Shown: positions 21,640-34,045 of the stretch, piece by piece
Position numbering within the stretch: the stretch's first letter is position 1
Layout of the letters: each line of letters opens with the position of its first letter
Assembly: GCA_011037195.1 (NCBI GenBank)
Contig: JAAEAF010007965.1
Span: forward strand, 1-64,000
Origin: Triatoma infestans
Lineage: Eukaryota > Arthropoda > Insecta > Hemiptera > Reduviidae
Direction: 5' to 3'
DNA length: 64,000 bases
Notes under the pieces: model-generated
What the model was told of the DNA's origin: nothing
The model's database searches: none
What the model saw: the letters and a program-made list of their open reading frames with translations, nothing else
Position numbers and translations under genes: made by a program

Positions 21640-21845
21640 TTCTCATCGGACTGTCTTTGTGTAATGTGGGGCTCAAGGAAGACCTGCATCACTTTTTGGT
21701 GGTATGTCCTGCTCTTGGAAATTATAGATTGAAAATATTGGGGAAAGATAAGATTTCTACGGAAGGCATGTTAAATCTATTGAATGATCGGCTACAATTG
21801 GTCTCAAATTGTTGCCAATGTACGATGTGCTTACAAATATAGACA
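21640..21845 (+). pseudogene. LINE C-terminal CCHC-knuckle fragment
   Basis: Reads CLCNVGLKEDLHHFLVVCPA, then LGNYRLKILGKDKI. This fits the C..C....ED..HFL..CP....R pattern that ends LINE proteins with RNase H. Upstream RT is missing and the frame is open to 21842. Too short to assign a clade. Confidence 0.65.
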
Positions 21846-22321
21846 GTCTGTACTTGAAAATTGAACCTAGACCACCGGAATTATTCTGTTTGTTATTTCG
21901 GTTGAGTTTGTTTTCATAAGTTCTTATATTTAAAATACACAATATATGAAATAAAATATAAGTATAATAAAAAATAAATTAAATAAATTATATATTATAT
22001 ATATATTATAATAATATATATATTAAGTATAATAAAATATATAATATGTGATTACGGAATTTGATTTCATATTAGTAATTGTTTCATATTACTGTTTGAT
22101 TTGGTTTTCGGGATTTAGTTTTATATTTATTGCACTTAATATGTAGATATGTGACAAATTAAGTAAGTAATAAATAAATGGAAATATAGACAATATTTAT
22201 TTTGTTATTATAGCTATATTAAGTAATTATTGAAATTTTTTATCCGATAATTTATTTATTTTGATAATTTATCCGATATTTTTAAACAAGTTTATTTTTA
22301 TGGAATTATGATATATATTAT
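21846..22321. other. Very AT-rich stretch
   Basis: Dominated by AT repeats (ATATATTATAATAATATATA around 21990-22030). No gene seen. Confidence 0.6.
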
Positions 22322-22830
22322 ATACGAGGCATGTCCAGTAAGTAACTGTACTGAATTTTTGTAGGTTACAAAAATTTTTATTTGAACAAAAAAATTACCT
22401 GGTTACATTAGTACATATGTAAGCTATTTTTCGACATAGTCACCATTCCTCTCAATGCAGGTGGTGAACCGAGGTATTAATTTTTTGATGCCTTCCTCGA
22501 AGTAGTTTCCCGCCAACCCCTTCGTCCACTTTTCCACCTCCCCTTCACCTCCTCGTCGGTTGAAAAACTTTTTCCACCCATGTGCAGCTTCAGGGAGGTA
22601 AAGAGATAGTAATCTGAAGGTGCTAGGTCAGTGGAATGCGCGGGATGGTTCAGGACATCCCATTTAAACGAGGCAAGAAGTGTGTGGACTGGTATTGTCG
22701 TGCAGCAGGCAGACTCCCTTTGTCAGCATGCCTCTCCTTTTGTTCTGAATCGCCTGAATCGTACTTTGGCTGTATTGTAACGCGAAACTCGCCTGACGGT
22801 CACTGTACCCTAGGCTACATGATCCAATGA
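22322..22830 (-). pseudogene. mariner-family transposase, C-terminal part
   Basis: A TA followed by CGAGGCATGTCCAGTAAGTA at 22324 looks like a mariner terminal end. On the minus strand: MLTKGVCLLHDNTSPHTS with the second catalytic Asp in HDN; after a frameshift FKWDVLNHPAHSTDLAPSDY, where the last Asp is the third catalytic residue; then LFTSLKLHMGGKSFSTDEEV, and LIPRFTTCIERNGDYVEK ending at the stop at 22424. The HDN-to-PSD spacing is about 28 residues instead of 34, so some bases were lost. The N-terminal DNA-binding half and the other terminal repeat are absent. Confidence 0.8.
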
Positions 22831-22984
22831 ATATTATTTTTGTGCAATTTATGTAATTCGATCATAAATAAATAAAAATATAAAAAAAATTATTTTTTTT
22901 TTTTTTTGCAATAATTTTATTAATGTCATATTATTTTTCTGATTTCTCTTTCCTGCATTTCCTTAAAAATTGCATACTGATAAA

Positions 22985-23310
22985 TATAATGGTATTGAGA
23001 AGGAGAGAATTGGGTTTGAAAGATAAATAACTGGGAATAATGCTGACACTGTATAATGAGAAAGTAACACAAACTGCCAGGACTTTACACAAATATAGAA
23101 ATTGGTGGCGAGAGATTTAGAGTGAGTGAAGAGAATAGAAGTAGTTGCTTGCTGACGCGTTGTAACTGCTGTATAAACTGTTCTAAAGACTGTCCTGTAG
23201 GGCTAGCGCTGCTGTATATATTACAGCATCTCCCACTCTAGTCTGGCCTAAGTAGCGAGTGAGACTCTCAATTTTGTCTCTCACTCTCTCTCTCTCTCTC
23301 TCAATGCTTT
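22985..23310 (+). repeat. MITE-like repeat, copy 2
   Basis: Aligns with the insertion at 3354-3700: ATAATGGTATTGAGAAGG near the start, GCTGACACTGTATAATG, AACTGCCAGGACTTT, then TCCCACTCTAGTCTGGCCTA and a (CT)n end at 23276-23303. Target duplication not found. Confidence 0.6.
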
Positions 23311-26300
23311 AGATCCTTCTCTTCGAATCCTATTTCACAAATATTTATACATGATTGTATGACACACAAATATGTATAATATGCATAGATCCTGATAAAA
23401 AAAAATGTATGGATCCAAGGAGCTCGGAACTAGATTTGTTACAATTTTAATTAGATTATTTCGGTATATTTTACTGACTTAATGTTGAATGGAAATTAGT
23501 ACGTTGCAAAAATTTAAAGTCCAAATCAATTGGAACAAGAAGTGCGTAAAAGAAAGTCGTTGAGTTTTTCACGACGTTTAGAACTATTTTTGTGATACAT
23601 TCACAAAACCTAAATTACTTTTCGTGATGAAATTCTGGTATTTGTATTTTTATTTTTATTTTAACCATCAATTTATTTATTTTATATAAGCGGATAAAAA
23701 AAATCCATTTACATAATTCGAATCACATGTTAACAAAATAATATAAAAATTTTAAAAAATATGTAAATATTTCACATTTACAAGAGAAATAAGAAAAAGT
23801 AAAAAAGTGATTTGTAGTTAATTATAAGTTTCAATTTTCAAAATATATATTATATTATATACCTATATAGAAATAATTTTTGACCTATTACGAATGACTC
23901 TTACATAATAATGGTACTATTAAATTAATTATCAGTTGACTATATTACAGATCCGTTTCTGGAGTACCTATAAAGAAAAATTGTTTGATTGAAGACGGGT
24001 AAAGTTTTTTCTTAGCAGAGTATATGGTTTTAACAATAGGGGTAAATTTAATTTTATAGTAGAGTGAGATGAGGTTATGCAAGAGTTTTTTTTTGTCAGT
24101 CGATTTGTGACAGTTGGTATTGAGAAAATAATTTTGCTTAGCAACTGAGGGCAATAAATGAAAAAGTTTATAAGTTTTAGTTGAGTCAGTACATTAGAGT
24201 ATAATCTTCGACTGTTCAGAGAAGTCAGGTTCAAGTATGTCAAGTGAAGTATTGAGCTTAAACGAGTATGTTGTCCAAGTAGTTGAGAGTCCAAGTTTGA
24301 AGGAAATTATATATTATATTATATCAAATCATATATTATTTTATTATATATCATAATCATATATTATATCAAAATTAGGTTCAAAATAATATGTACTCAG
24401 AAATCTGTTCGAAATTATGGTTGCGAATAAATCGCAAGAATAGTGATGTAAATTATGCATCGCTAAACTCTTGGAAAAAAAAAAAAAAGAATAGAAATGC
24501 AAAACCTCTTAATAAGCATTCTAGAAAATTTATAAAGAATATAAAAAGAATTATAAATTCTGCGCATAGAGGTATACTTATGGAAAACCTTCGAGTTGAG
24601 AATTAAGCGTCCCTACCTTAAATTTCCATTTACAGACAAAAAAAAAAAAAAAATTCTAGGCCTTTTAGTAGGTTGCTAGAAAAATCTAATGATTAAAATG
24701 TCAGTTTTGTCCATCACTTTGTTCGAAATGTGTAAAACTTTAGAAGAATTCGAAAGGTTTTGACGTTAAAGGTGTTACGTGTACAGAAAGTGGACTAACC
24801 ACCTCTTTCGTGAAACGTCAAGCGTCAACTATCCCCAGTCTAACAACCCGAACTGCACTAAATAGCATTCACGTGAAGGAAATTGATGTACACAACTACT
24901 TTGGTTTAGCATAGCTTACGTGCAGACAAACTCCACATCACAACATATACGCTTTATAGTCAACGGCAACATTCTGTGTACAAATACTGACACCCGAGGG
25001 AACCACAATACATCTTATAGGTCGCAGAGGATTTAGCTTTATAGCTACTCCTACTACATATCTAACATGTAACGTTATTGTGCTACTGACAACAACTCTA
25101 AACAAATGTTCCATTATCATAAATAATTGTAACGTGAGTGGAAATTTCTTTTACTCATAATAATTTGTTTTTAAAAATGAATTTATTATAGTTACAATAG
25201 AAACATTGCTAGCTATTGTGCTTATTTGCAATAATTCCCTGAGGATTTATACAATGGCTGATTAAAAACAGTCGGATTTAGGCGACAAATAACCATGTAT
25301 ATATTCCATCTTGAAATGTATTTGCTTTAGTTAGATGAGAATATTCATAGGATGTTACTAATATTGACAATGTGTCTGGACTTTGCTTGCTGTTCATTGT
25401 AATAGAGTGCAGGGGGGGACAACTGTTACAATGAATTTAGTGTTGCTAATGAATTCAAACAAGAGATAATGGCCGTGACCAGTGTTAATGAAGTTTTATA
25501 TGATTTATTATTTTTTTTAATTTCTTAATGATCTATAATAATGTCATGTTGGGTTATAATATTTAGTATTATATTTTCAAATTAGCCAAAAATCAATATA
25601 TAAAATATATTCTGTCCTTTTTCTTTTAGAATATTTCATTCTACCTTAAAATACCTGTTGTATTCCCCTGTCTGTCAGTATTTGTTTATAGAATACAATA
25701 ATCTGTAAAGCGTAAGTGATATGTAAATTATTAAGAAGTTACACTCACTCCTCCTTCTGGAGGATAAATGTGTATTGTTTATACTAACAGCTATGGTTGC
25801 AGAAAAATAAAAATAAAAAATTAGTAAAAAAAAATACAAATTGTCGCGATTATCTAGTTTCAAAAACCAAAGGATTCTAAATTATTCGAAACTGGCATAT
25901 AATTTATTTATTTTTAGAAAAGTAAAAATACCCTGACTCACAATCAAACAGACTGACAGATGTCGGTCTTAGAATGATATAAAACGTAAAGAAAATGCAA
26001 AATTAAGTTAAAAAAAATCGAAAAGAGTCGAAAAAAATCGAAAGGTTATTGTTTTCTTTATTAGGGGTTGCAGACCAGATATACTGGCCCTACACTACTG
26101 TCTATAATTTTGCACCAGCTTCCCTTTTAAAATGCTAGTTAAAATATGAAGCTTTCACTATCCAAATCGATAGAATATACAGTATAAAAAATTGTAATAA
26201 TTTTGCTCAAGTGATATTACTATACAGAAATTGAGTACATTAATTATCCTAATTTGGATTTATAAATGTTTATTAGAATGTAGGATTATGAGAAATAAAT

Positions 26301-27182
26301 GTGTTTCGTTATGAGCTATATTCCTTTGGATCTCAATGCAACAATGAATCTATCTTAGGAAAATAATGGAATTCTTATTTCCAACCAGCTATAAAAATGT
26401 ATTATAATTCTTTTCAATCCATCATAGTTTCCAAATTTCAAAAATCTTTACGTATCACACACAGTTTACGAAAGTGTTTTATGAAATATTAGAATTTACA
26501 TTGAACATTTCTTGTCAGACATGATCACAGAAAAAACAGAAGTCAGATATTCTGCAAAAAATAACACTCATTTGTGTGGAAAATAATTACATCACACACC
26601 AAGACATCACGCCTTCTTGATTCAGACGTAGAAGGCGATATTGTAATTGTATATCATCATATATCGTACTCCTTAATTTATTGACAACAAAAGTGATAAG
26701 GAAGTATTTGTAGAATAATTTGAGTTCATTAACATGAAGGAATTTCATAATAAATAATGTAGGAAAATGACATGATGGAAACGGATGAAAATGTTTACAA
26801 AAATACAAAACTGTTTGTTTAACAATGAAAAATAATATATACTTAAATTTTCACATTAAGACAATGAACTATCCGTCTGTCAGTCTGACCTTAAATGATT
26901 CCTCACACCCTTCGAGTTCCAAAACTGGTATCAAGTTCTTTTACTAAACTTTGCTACAAACTAACTGAATTAAATGAATGAAAAATAATGTAGCATTTTA
27001 CATTAAAAAGTTGTTTATTTGACAAGTGAATAAAGTGTTACTTTTACACTCTCGAGTTTAGATTTACTGAACAAACAAAGAAATTTGTTCTCGCGTTAAA
27101 TATCATTTTATGTTCCACTTCAGTTAATACTATTTATAAAAACGATATAAAAAGACATTATGGTAGATTTGATTAGATTTAA
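23311..27182. other. Long stretch without a recognisable gene
   Basis: AT-rich. A block of more even composition at 24770-25130 carries no recognisable domain in any frame. Short frames at 23945-24294 and 26587-26808 look like chance. Small repeats of AAAAAATCGAAA occur at 26010-26045. Confidence 0.5.
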
Positions 27183-27405
27183 TTTTCACAGGGAATGGTG
27201 CATTGCGACTTGAAAGACCTACTGTTCCCCAGAGGCCTTCTCAGTGCCCTGCCAGCCTCCGAGTACTGTTCTCTCATTACAACCAATTCTGCCCATCACC
27301 GGTTAATGGGCTATAGAGGGTTCTGGGAAGATTAACTCTAGGAGCAACACTGCTGCAATTAAACCCGGATCTCCGCGTGTGTGTCAAGCGCGCTTCCATT
27401 GAGCA
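27183..27405 (-). mobile_element. tRNA-derived SINE S1, long-tail subfamily
   Basis: In minus orientation: a degraded tRNA head (..GCGGAGATCCGGGTTTAATT), CCCAGAACC, a body similar to other S1 copies, GGGGAACAGTAGGTCTTTCA and AGTCGCAATGCACC at the 3' end. That last block corresponds to the LINE tail at 19944-19974. Confidence 0.65.
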
Positions 27406-27419
27406 AACATCTTCTGTAA

Positions 27420-28130
27420 TATTTTATAAGTGGAGCTGCATTAACTCACTGACACTCAATATTAATAAGTATAATGTTATAACATTTTCGAGGTCTCCGG
27501 TTGGGATTTTCTACTCGTAACAGTCTGGAAGGTTCAGCCATTATAAGAGTTAATTCCGTCAGGGATCTAGGAATTATCTTTGGTTCATCTTTAACATTCA
27601 GGAAAGTATAGACAGCATTGATGTCAAGGCCAAGGGTTTTCTTTTTAAGAATACGCATAGTTTCATAAATGCTTATGCCCTCAAGTTTCTGTACGTTTTA
27701 CTAGTTAGATCTCATCTGCAGTTTACCGCACCAGTCTGGTCTTCCAGCTCCTCAACATAAATAGAATCTATAGAAAGAGTTCAAAAGAAATTCCTATGCT
27801 TCCCATTATTCAGATTATCTATTCCAAATGACTATAAACAGCTATCTGAAAGATTAAACCTACGTTTTGTCATCAGCGTAGACTCTTAAATGACGCACTA
27901 CTTATATTTGATATTTTAAATAGACTTCAAGTTCCAAACAGGTGCAGAAGAAATCACCTTTTCAATGTTAAATTCTATAAAAGAAAATATATATATAATT
28001 CATCAATCCCAAGATGTCTTTTATTGGTAAATAAGTTGCAAGAGGAGATTGATATATTAAATATGTCTAGATATAAATATAAAAATAAAGTTGCTTCTTT
28101 ACTAATAAATGTGGATGAGCAGTGAATTAT
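27420..28130 (+). pseudogene. LINE reverse transcriptase C-terminal fragment
   Basis: Starts with KWSCINSLTLNINKYNVITF followed by SRSP, the W..N.L.LN..K...ITFSR signature. Then SVRDLGIIFGSSLTFRK, FLYVLLVRSHLQFTAPVWSS and IERVQKKFLCFP, the VRS.LEY...VW....IE.VQ.+F block, followed by a region like Y..RL..L.L. This is the RT thumb region of a Jockey- or CR1-like LINE. Several frameshifts and stops make it dead. SINE S1 abuts its 5' edge. Confidence 0.8.
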
Positions 28131-28451
28131 TAACCTAACCATTTTATTTGCAAATTTATTTCTTTCAGTATAGTTCCAATATTGCTATTTTCATACGATC
28201 ATCTTTCTTAAAGTATAATAATTATCTTTTTTGCCTTAAAAATTAATATTATCACTAGCCATATTTTATTTCTGAAAATTAATTGCTTTGATCATCATGA
28301 AATCATACTTACATCATCATGAAATTATTATACATTACAATATTGAATACATCTCCAACAGTGGTATCTATATCTATATATCTATCATATATTATAAATA
28401 ATTGTGATAATAAATAGTACTTATAAACTTCTTATCTAATGTCATATTGTA

Positions 28452-28915
28452 TGTTATTGTGATGGATGCAAGAAACTTAGAAATATATTAATTCATAAAT
28501 AAATCAAAAATATCTAGATATGTGACATTCCCTTGCAAAAGGACAAGCCAGGTATATGGAAACAGTTACTGGAAAAATTTAAGAACAATTATGGCATTGT
28601 ACTACCCCCTTCTCCTCACAGGGGAGGCACTAAACGGACAAAGAGAAACATTCTTTGCAAGACAGACTTGTGCTAGAAATCAAGGTGGAAACATCAGAGC
28701 TATACCAGTATTACGTTATAAGAAATTATTATAAGCTATTGTGATATTCAAAGTAACTTAATTTCTCTTAGAGAATATATCCTTTTAAAAAACAGTGTGA
28801 TTTCTTGTTTATTACTAATACTTCATTCTCTCTTAAACTTACATACTTACAAGCCTTTTACTACAACACCGCTCGTGCTACTACAAATACACATCATCAC
28901 ACCATTACATTACAT
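28452..28915 (+). repeat. Dispersed repeat R3, copy 2
   Basis: Aligns with 12305-12790 from GTGATGGATGCAAGAAAC through CTCACAGGGGAGGC and AACAGTGTGATTTCTTG to ACACATCATCACACC. No coding sequence recognised. Confidence 0.65.
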
Positions 28916-28966
28916 TATGTTTATATCTAATGTAAAAGGATTGTTCCGTACATATAATAAAAAAAA

Positions 28967-29999
28967 TCTGGTGTGGAACACTCACACAACTTTCTCTTAC
29001 TCCAGTTCTCAAAATGATAATTGACAAATTTTATAGTTTGTGTACCAAATTTAATGAAATTCGTCGAAAACTGAAAAAACTGTTCAGTAAAAGCGCACTT
29101 CCGGTTTACTAATTTTCTTGAAACTCGGAATTTCAGCCATCTATTTATTTCTAACTAATTAAGTTTGGATGATAGAATTGTATAATGAACTAGGATAGCA
29201 CTTTGATGAAAATCTAACCCACCCCTCCCCTAAAAGTGCTCTTAAAAGAAATTTTCCCAGAGAAATGTTTTAGATAAAAGTTGTAGATCTTTGCATGTTT
29301 AGTTTATATACGCAGTTTCAAAAAAATCGTCAGAGCCATTTTTGAGAAAATTGCGAAAAAGTGAATAAATCATTTAGTAAAGTGGTAAAGTAAACGCACT
29401 TTCCGGTTATCCGATTTTTTTCAAACTCGGAATTTCAACAACATATTTAATTCTAATTAACATTATTTAGATGAGCAGAATTGTCTAATAAACTGAAATA
29501 GCACTTTAGATGGAAACCTAACCCCATCCCTCCCCAAAAGTGCCCTTCATGCATTTTCCCGGAGAAATGTTTCTAAATAAAAGTTGTAGCTCTTTGTATG
29601 TGTGGTTGATGTTTAAATGTTTAAAGAAAATCGTCGGAGCCATTTTTGAGAAAATTGCAAAAAAGTAAAAAAAACTAGTAAAGTGGTACTTCCGGTTGAG
29701 GAATTTTGACAGATAACGTACTGTCAGATCCCATGGTGATACCTAAACGGAATATCAAATTTCAACTTTCTAACGATTTTTCGTTTTTGAGCTATGCTGT
29801 TCACATACATACAGACACACACACACACCACCCCACACACACACACAGCACACACACACACACACACCACAGACCATTTGCTAAAAAACCACTTTTTTGG
29901 ACTCAGGGGACCTCAAAACGGATATTTCCGGTGAAAACTCGTATCGAAAATTTTACACGATTACAATACTTCCTCTTACTAGGAGTAAGAGAAAGTAAT
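28967..29999 (+). repeat. Dispersed repeat R1, apparently full length
   Basis: Starts TCTGGTGTGGAACACTCACA and reaches ACTTTCTCTTACTCC; ends CTTCCTCTTACTAGGAGTAA GAGAAAGTAA, so the 5' part and 3' end share an inverted ACTTTCTCTTACTCC and the 3' end is itself palindromic. The interior has two tandem modules of about 300 bp, each starting at a CTTCCGG block (29101, 29403) with a partial third at 29692, then a CA-rich microsatellite, then the conserved 3' part. No protein coding. Present in at least nine places in both orientations. It may be a non-autonomous DNA element of Helentron type, which is inference. Confidence 0.8.
29815..29872 (+). repeat. (CA)n microsatellite inside R1
   Basis: Mostly CA dinucleotides with interruptions. 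The reverse copy of R1 at 42582 has (GT)n at the same place and other copies have (AT)n, so the tract is part of the element. Confidence 0.85.
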
Positions 30000-30404
30000 A
30001 AAAGTAAAATTAAAAAATATGTACGGTAACCTTCAAGTGAATGTTATCATTGAAAAGGGGAAGGTTCCCTTCATAAAGGTTGTAGAATATCAAAGTTAAG
30101 CAAAATTAAATTACATTATGTTTTCTGTTATATTATATTTTTATTTTATAATTATATTTAATTTTTAAGCTGTCAAAAACAATTATTTTTTTTAATTTAA
30201 AAACTTTTTCTATATTTCAATATACTTTTAGCAAATTCCAGATCTTAAAATTTGTACAATTGAAAATTGGAAATAATTATATTCTTTTAATCTCTAAAAA
30301 TTAAAAAAGCATTTTTAAATCTTTAGAGATTGAAAGTACATATAGTGGAATATAATTGTCATATTGTTTCACTATTATAGTAATCCATTTTTTTTTTTAT
30401 TATT

Positions 30405-30870
30405 ATTGCGATCATGATAAAATTTCTAAATCAAGCTTTCAACCGGAAATACGAGTATTGAAGTCCGCTGTTAACGATAAAATATATTTTTATCTAATTG
30501 TCTATCCATTCATATGTATACAAATATAGTGTATATGTTTTTGTGGGTGGTATTATAATGTGAATGTATATGTTTTTGTGGGTGGTATTATAATGTGAAA
30601 ATAATATCTCAAAATTGAAAATTCGCAGAAGGCTCAAATTTAAATTCAGATTAGATACCATTGTCACATCCAACATTAAGAGTTCAATGAAAAATTGTTA
30701 AACAAAATATATGACTCTACTGAAGGTTGTATTTTTTTTTCCAGATTTTGCGCGATTTTCTTAAACTTGGCTTCAACAATTTTCTTCATTTTCATAAAAT
30801 ATACTAACTATGCACTTGTAGGATTACCACTTTTATTTGAATCATTTTTCCAAAAAAAAAAAAAAAAAAA
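30405..30870 (-). repeat. Dispersed repeat R1, diverged reverse copy
   Basis: Contains in order ATTGCGATCATG, AACCGGAAATACGAG, CTCAAAATTGAAAATTCGCA, GATACCATTGTCACATC and GCGCGATTTTCTTAAACTTG, which follow the reverse R1 at 42582 block by block. A 37-bp unit (GTATATGTTTTTGTGGGTGG..) is duplicated at 30530-30600 where R1 normally has its microsatellite. Confidence 0.55.
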
Positions 30871-31187
30871 AAAAAAACAACTTATTTTTGGAGATTTCTG
30901 CGATAGTTGTAACGGTAATGTAATTTCTAAACTTCCAATTTATTGCAATATATCAAGATCCCACCTAAATAACAATATAATCCTTAGATCTATTGTTAAA
31001 GTGTCCAGTTTGAAAAAAAATTACAGAATAGATTCCAGAGCTTTTAAAATTTTCTCAGCAATTAGAATTTTTCAACTATTAGAACTAATTACATTATTTA
31101 AGCTTATCAGTTTTATTTAATACATTTGTCTGAAAAAATTGATTTTGCTAGTTATGGGGGAATTAATATATTCTAACACCTATTTAT

Positions 31188-31300
31188 TCCAGAGGTAGTT
31201 CAGGGGGAACAAGTGCCTGTGGGAGAGGAGGTTTTTAGTGGGTTCAAGTCCCAAACTTTGTGCATAGGCATTCCCCCTCCGTAAAAAAAAAACAAAAAAA
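31188..31300 (+). mobile_element. Short tRNA-derived SINE S3 with perfect 13-bp target duplication
   Basis: AACACCTATTTAT flanks it at 31175-31187 and 31301-31313. An A-box-like TAGTTCAGGGGG is at 31196-31207 and a B box GGTTCAAGTCC at 31241-31251, at a spacing suited to RNA polymerase III. The 3' end is ATTCCCCCTCCG with an A-rich tail. Only about 113 bp, so little more than a tRNA-like RNA. The duplication is exact, so insertion is recent. Confidence 0.85.
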
Positions 31301-31582
31301 AACACCTATTTATAAAAATGCTAAGACCCTCTTAATGTTTGTAAATTTTTTAAATTTCAAGAAAGTTAACATTAAGCAGAATTAAAATAACTGTGGTAAG
31401 AGAACGTTTATGTGTTCCATACCAGATTTTTTTTTTTTTGCAAATGTCAAATGTCATCCCGGATCCACACGAGCCGGGATGGCACATGTTATCCTTGATG
31501 GCATCCAATCAGAGAATCTTGCCCAGCAAGCTAGTGCGGAGCCACAGGTTGTCAAATTTCCACCGGTCCCCTCTTAATTCAT

Positions 31583-32278
31583 CTTATCCTACTAGAACTT
31601 TATTTAACTATCAAGTATGCAAAAATAAAAGTTTCTTTTGCCCTATATACTACACTATAACATGTTATTGACTTATGTCTTACTATATTGTACTTATATT
31701 AAGTAGCTTCTGATTGTATGATTTATTCTAAGAAGGCTATTTTACTGTACAAAATATCTGGAGCGGGCAGTTTGTTCCTGTACCTCCTAAATGAATTAAT
31801 CCTAAAATGATCTAAACCTAATGGGGTTGAAATACTTTTATAAAATTTCTTTCAACCCCTGTTAAAAACCTAAACTTCACATACATTCTAACATTCTCGC
31901 TAATAATACATTCAAGCCAATAAATACATTCTTATCCTACTAGAACTTTATTTAACTATCAAGTATGCAAACATAAAAGTTTCTTTTGCCCTATATACTA
32001 CACTATAACATGTTATTGACTTATGTCTTACTATATTGTACTTATATTAAGTAGCTTCTGATTGTATGATTTATTCTAAGAAGGCTAATTTACTGTACAA
32101 AATATCTGGAGCGGGCAGTTTGTTCCTGTACCTCCTAAATGAATTAATCCTAAAATGATCTAAACCTAATGGGGTTGAAATACTTTTATAAAATTTCTTT
32201 CAACCCCTGTTAAAAATCTAAACTTCACATACATTCTAACATTCTCGCTAATAATACATTCAAGCCAATAAATACATT
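31583..32278 (+). repeat. 348-bp tandem duplication, nearly identical
   Basis: Unit 1 is 31583-31930 and unit 2 is 31931-32278. I see three substitutions between them (for example CAAAAATAAAAG versus CAAACATAAAAG). The junction region carries short AATAAATACATT repeats that also continue after unit 2. The unit has no recognisable gene. Confidence 0.9.
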
Positions 32279-33299
32279 CACGCTAATAAATACATTTTCA
32301 CCAATAAATACATCCATATTAAACATTCACACAAGGGGGAAGTCTCGATATTCCTTTCCCATTTTAAGTCGACTAACCTTAGTGGGTGTAGTAATTGAAA
32401 TTCCTCCACCCACGTTTGTTTAACTTAAATTTGCTTAATGCTGGTTATTGTTTAAATTTTTTCTACAACAATTTTTGTTGCTGTTACAGAAATAAATTTA
32501 CTTTCTTAACCCACTTTTAAAATAAAAAATATTTTAATTATTGCTAATAAAAAAAACCTTGAAAGTGCACCAAAAAAATTTATCAGGATTTTGGTACCCC
32601 GCAAAATTTCGGTTAAAAGAAGTATCACACTCATATATTCCGTCCTCTTATGTGTCTACTACAAGTTTTGCATCCACACAAGCAAACCCTAGCTCATTAC
32701 CATTCATATCTTTACTTCACAAAATGTTTAGAGATGACTTTGTAAATTGCATAAACATAGACAAGCAAGTGCGCCAATAATAGTTCTTCAAGGACACATC
32801 GGATTTTGTACTTCAACTAGTTTCTCTACTCAACTACATCATTTTAATTTAATAATTGTATTCAGTTTTCAAAAAATGAGCATAACTTTGGCAAAATTAA
32901 TATAGTATTTTATACTGTAAATTCTACAGTACTTGATATTGAAATCTGCTTATTCAACTACCAATAAAAAGGATGGTTTTAAAAATTAGAAATTTCTGCC
33001 CATTGTGAAAGGCCCGTACACCTAGATAGCAATAATCTAATAAAGAATACAATAACATCTTTCTCTTCATTTCGAATTTTTGCAAATTCTACGTTTTCTT
33101 TACGTTTTATACAATTCCAAGGCGAAAGACTGTATTTGTGTATGTATATGTCAGTCTGTATTTTTTAAAAGAAAGGAAAGCATAACCGAATTTATTCTTC
33201 AGCTAAAGAAAACAGAGTATTTATCTCCACTTCTAATTATCGCACCAATAAATATTTTCTACTATTTTTAGAATTTACTGAAAACAGTACTGTAAGTTA
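32279..33299. other. No recognisable gene
   Basis: AT-rich. A frame at 32541-32780 and one at 33080-33271 show no domain. Confidence 0.45.
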
Positions 33300-33625
33300 T
33301 AAAAATGGAGTTTCTTTGGAGAATAATTGGAAAAACCAAGGGAATTAGGTTAAGCAATGAAACCATCAGCGATCTCTGCATAACAGGTATAAAAAAAAAT
33401 TCAGAAAAGAGGCTGCTAGGATGGTTTGGTCATGTAAACTGAATGTCACACCCAGGAAGCCAAAACAATTCTTGGACGCTAGACCGTTGGATACGGGGCT
33501 CAGAAGTATACCGAGGAAAGCATATAGTGAATATACGCAAGGCCTAGGGAAGATAAGTGGTAGCAGTTTGAGGTCAATGAACAGGATATCGCGTTACGGA
33601 AGCCTGGAAAAAATTGTTTCAGGTT
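33300..33625 (+). pseudogene. RTE-like LINE C-terminal fragment
   Basis: Reads MEFLWRIIGKTKGIRLSNET, then a basic segment to KRLLGWFGHVN. It fits the EM.FLR.V.G.TR.DR.RN..I....L..I.......L.WFGHV.RM pattern at the end of endonuclease/reverse transcriptase proteins of RTE-like LINEs. The frame then shifts. A second copy of this domain type is at 45694-46090. It is a dead fragment. Confidence 0.65.
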
Positions 33626-33654
33626 TTGCTCCACATTTAGCAGCACTAAAGAAG

Positions 33655-34045
33655 TGTGACTTCTCATAAACCGATTTTCTTCAAACTTGGAATTTTTGGC
33701 AATACAATTAATTCTTATTAATGTTATAGGATGATGGGTTTGTATAACAGACTGAAAGGGCACTTTAGAAAATCAAATTCATCCCATATGTACAAAACCT
33801 ATTAAAGTAAATTTAGCCAGAAAAATATTTCAATTAAAAGTTGTAGCACGTTATATAAACAATGAAACACCAAGTTTTAAGAAAATAATTGGAGCTGTTT
33901 GCGAGCAAAATCGCAAATGACTAAACAATCCATTCATAAAATGATATTTTCGGTTGATCGATTTTGAAAAACCACTTTTCTGATTCAGAGGACTTTGATA
34001 TTGAAAATTTGACACTATTGCTGTAAGTTAAAGTAAAAATGTGTT
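33655..34045 (+). repeat. Dispersed repeat R1, partial
   Basis: Matches one R1 module (GATTTTCTTCAAACTTGGAAT.., AATTAAAAGTTGTAGC.., AAAATAATTGGAGCTGTTTG) and then the 3' part (GACTTTGATATTGAAAATTT) ending near 34045. Confidence 0.6.

Noticed and set aside
31583..32278. Two LTRs of a retrotransposon
   Set aside because: The copies are directly adjacent with no internal region, no TG..CA ends and no target duplication.
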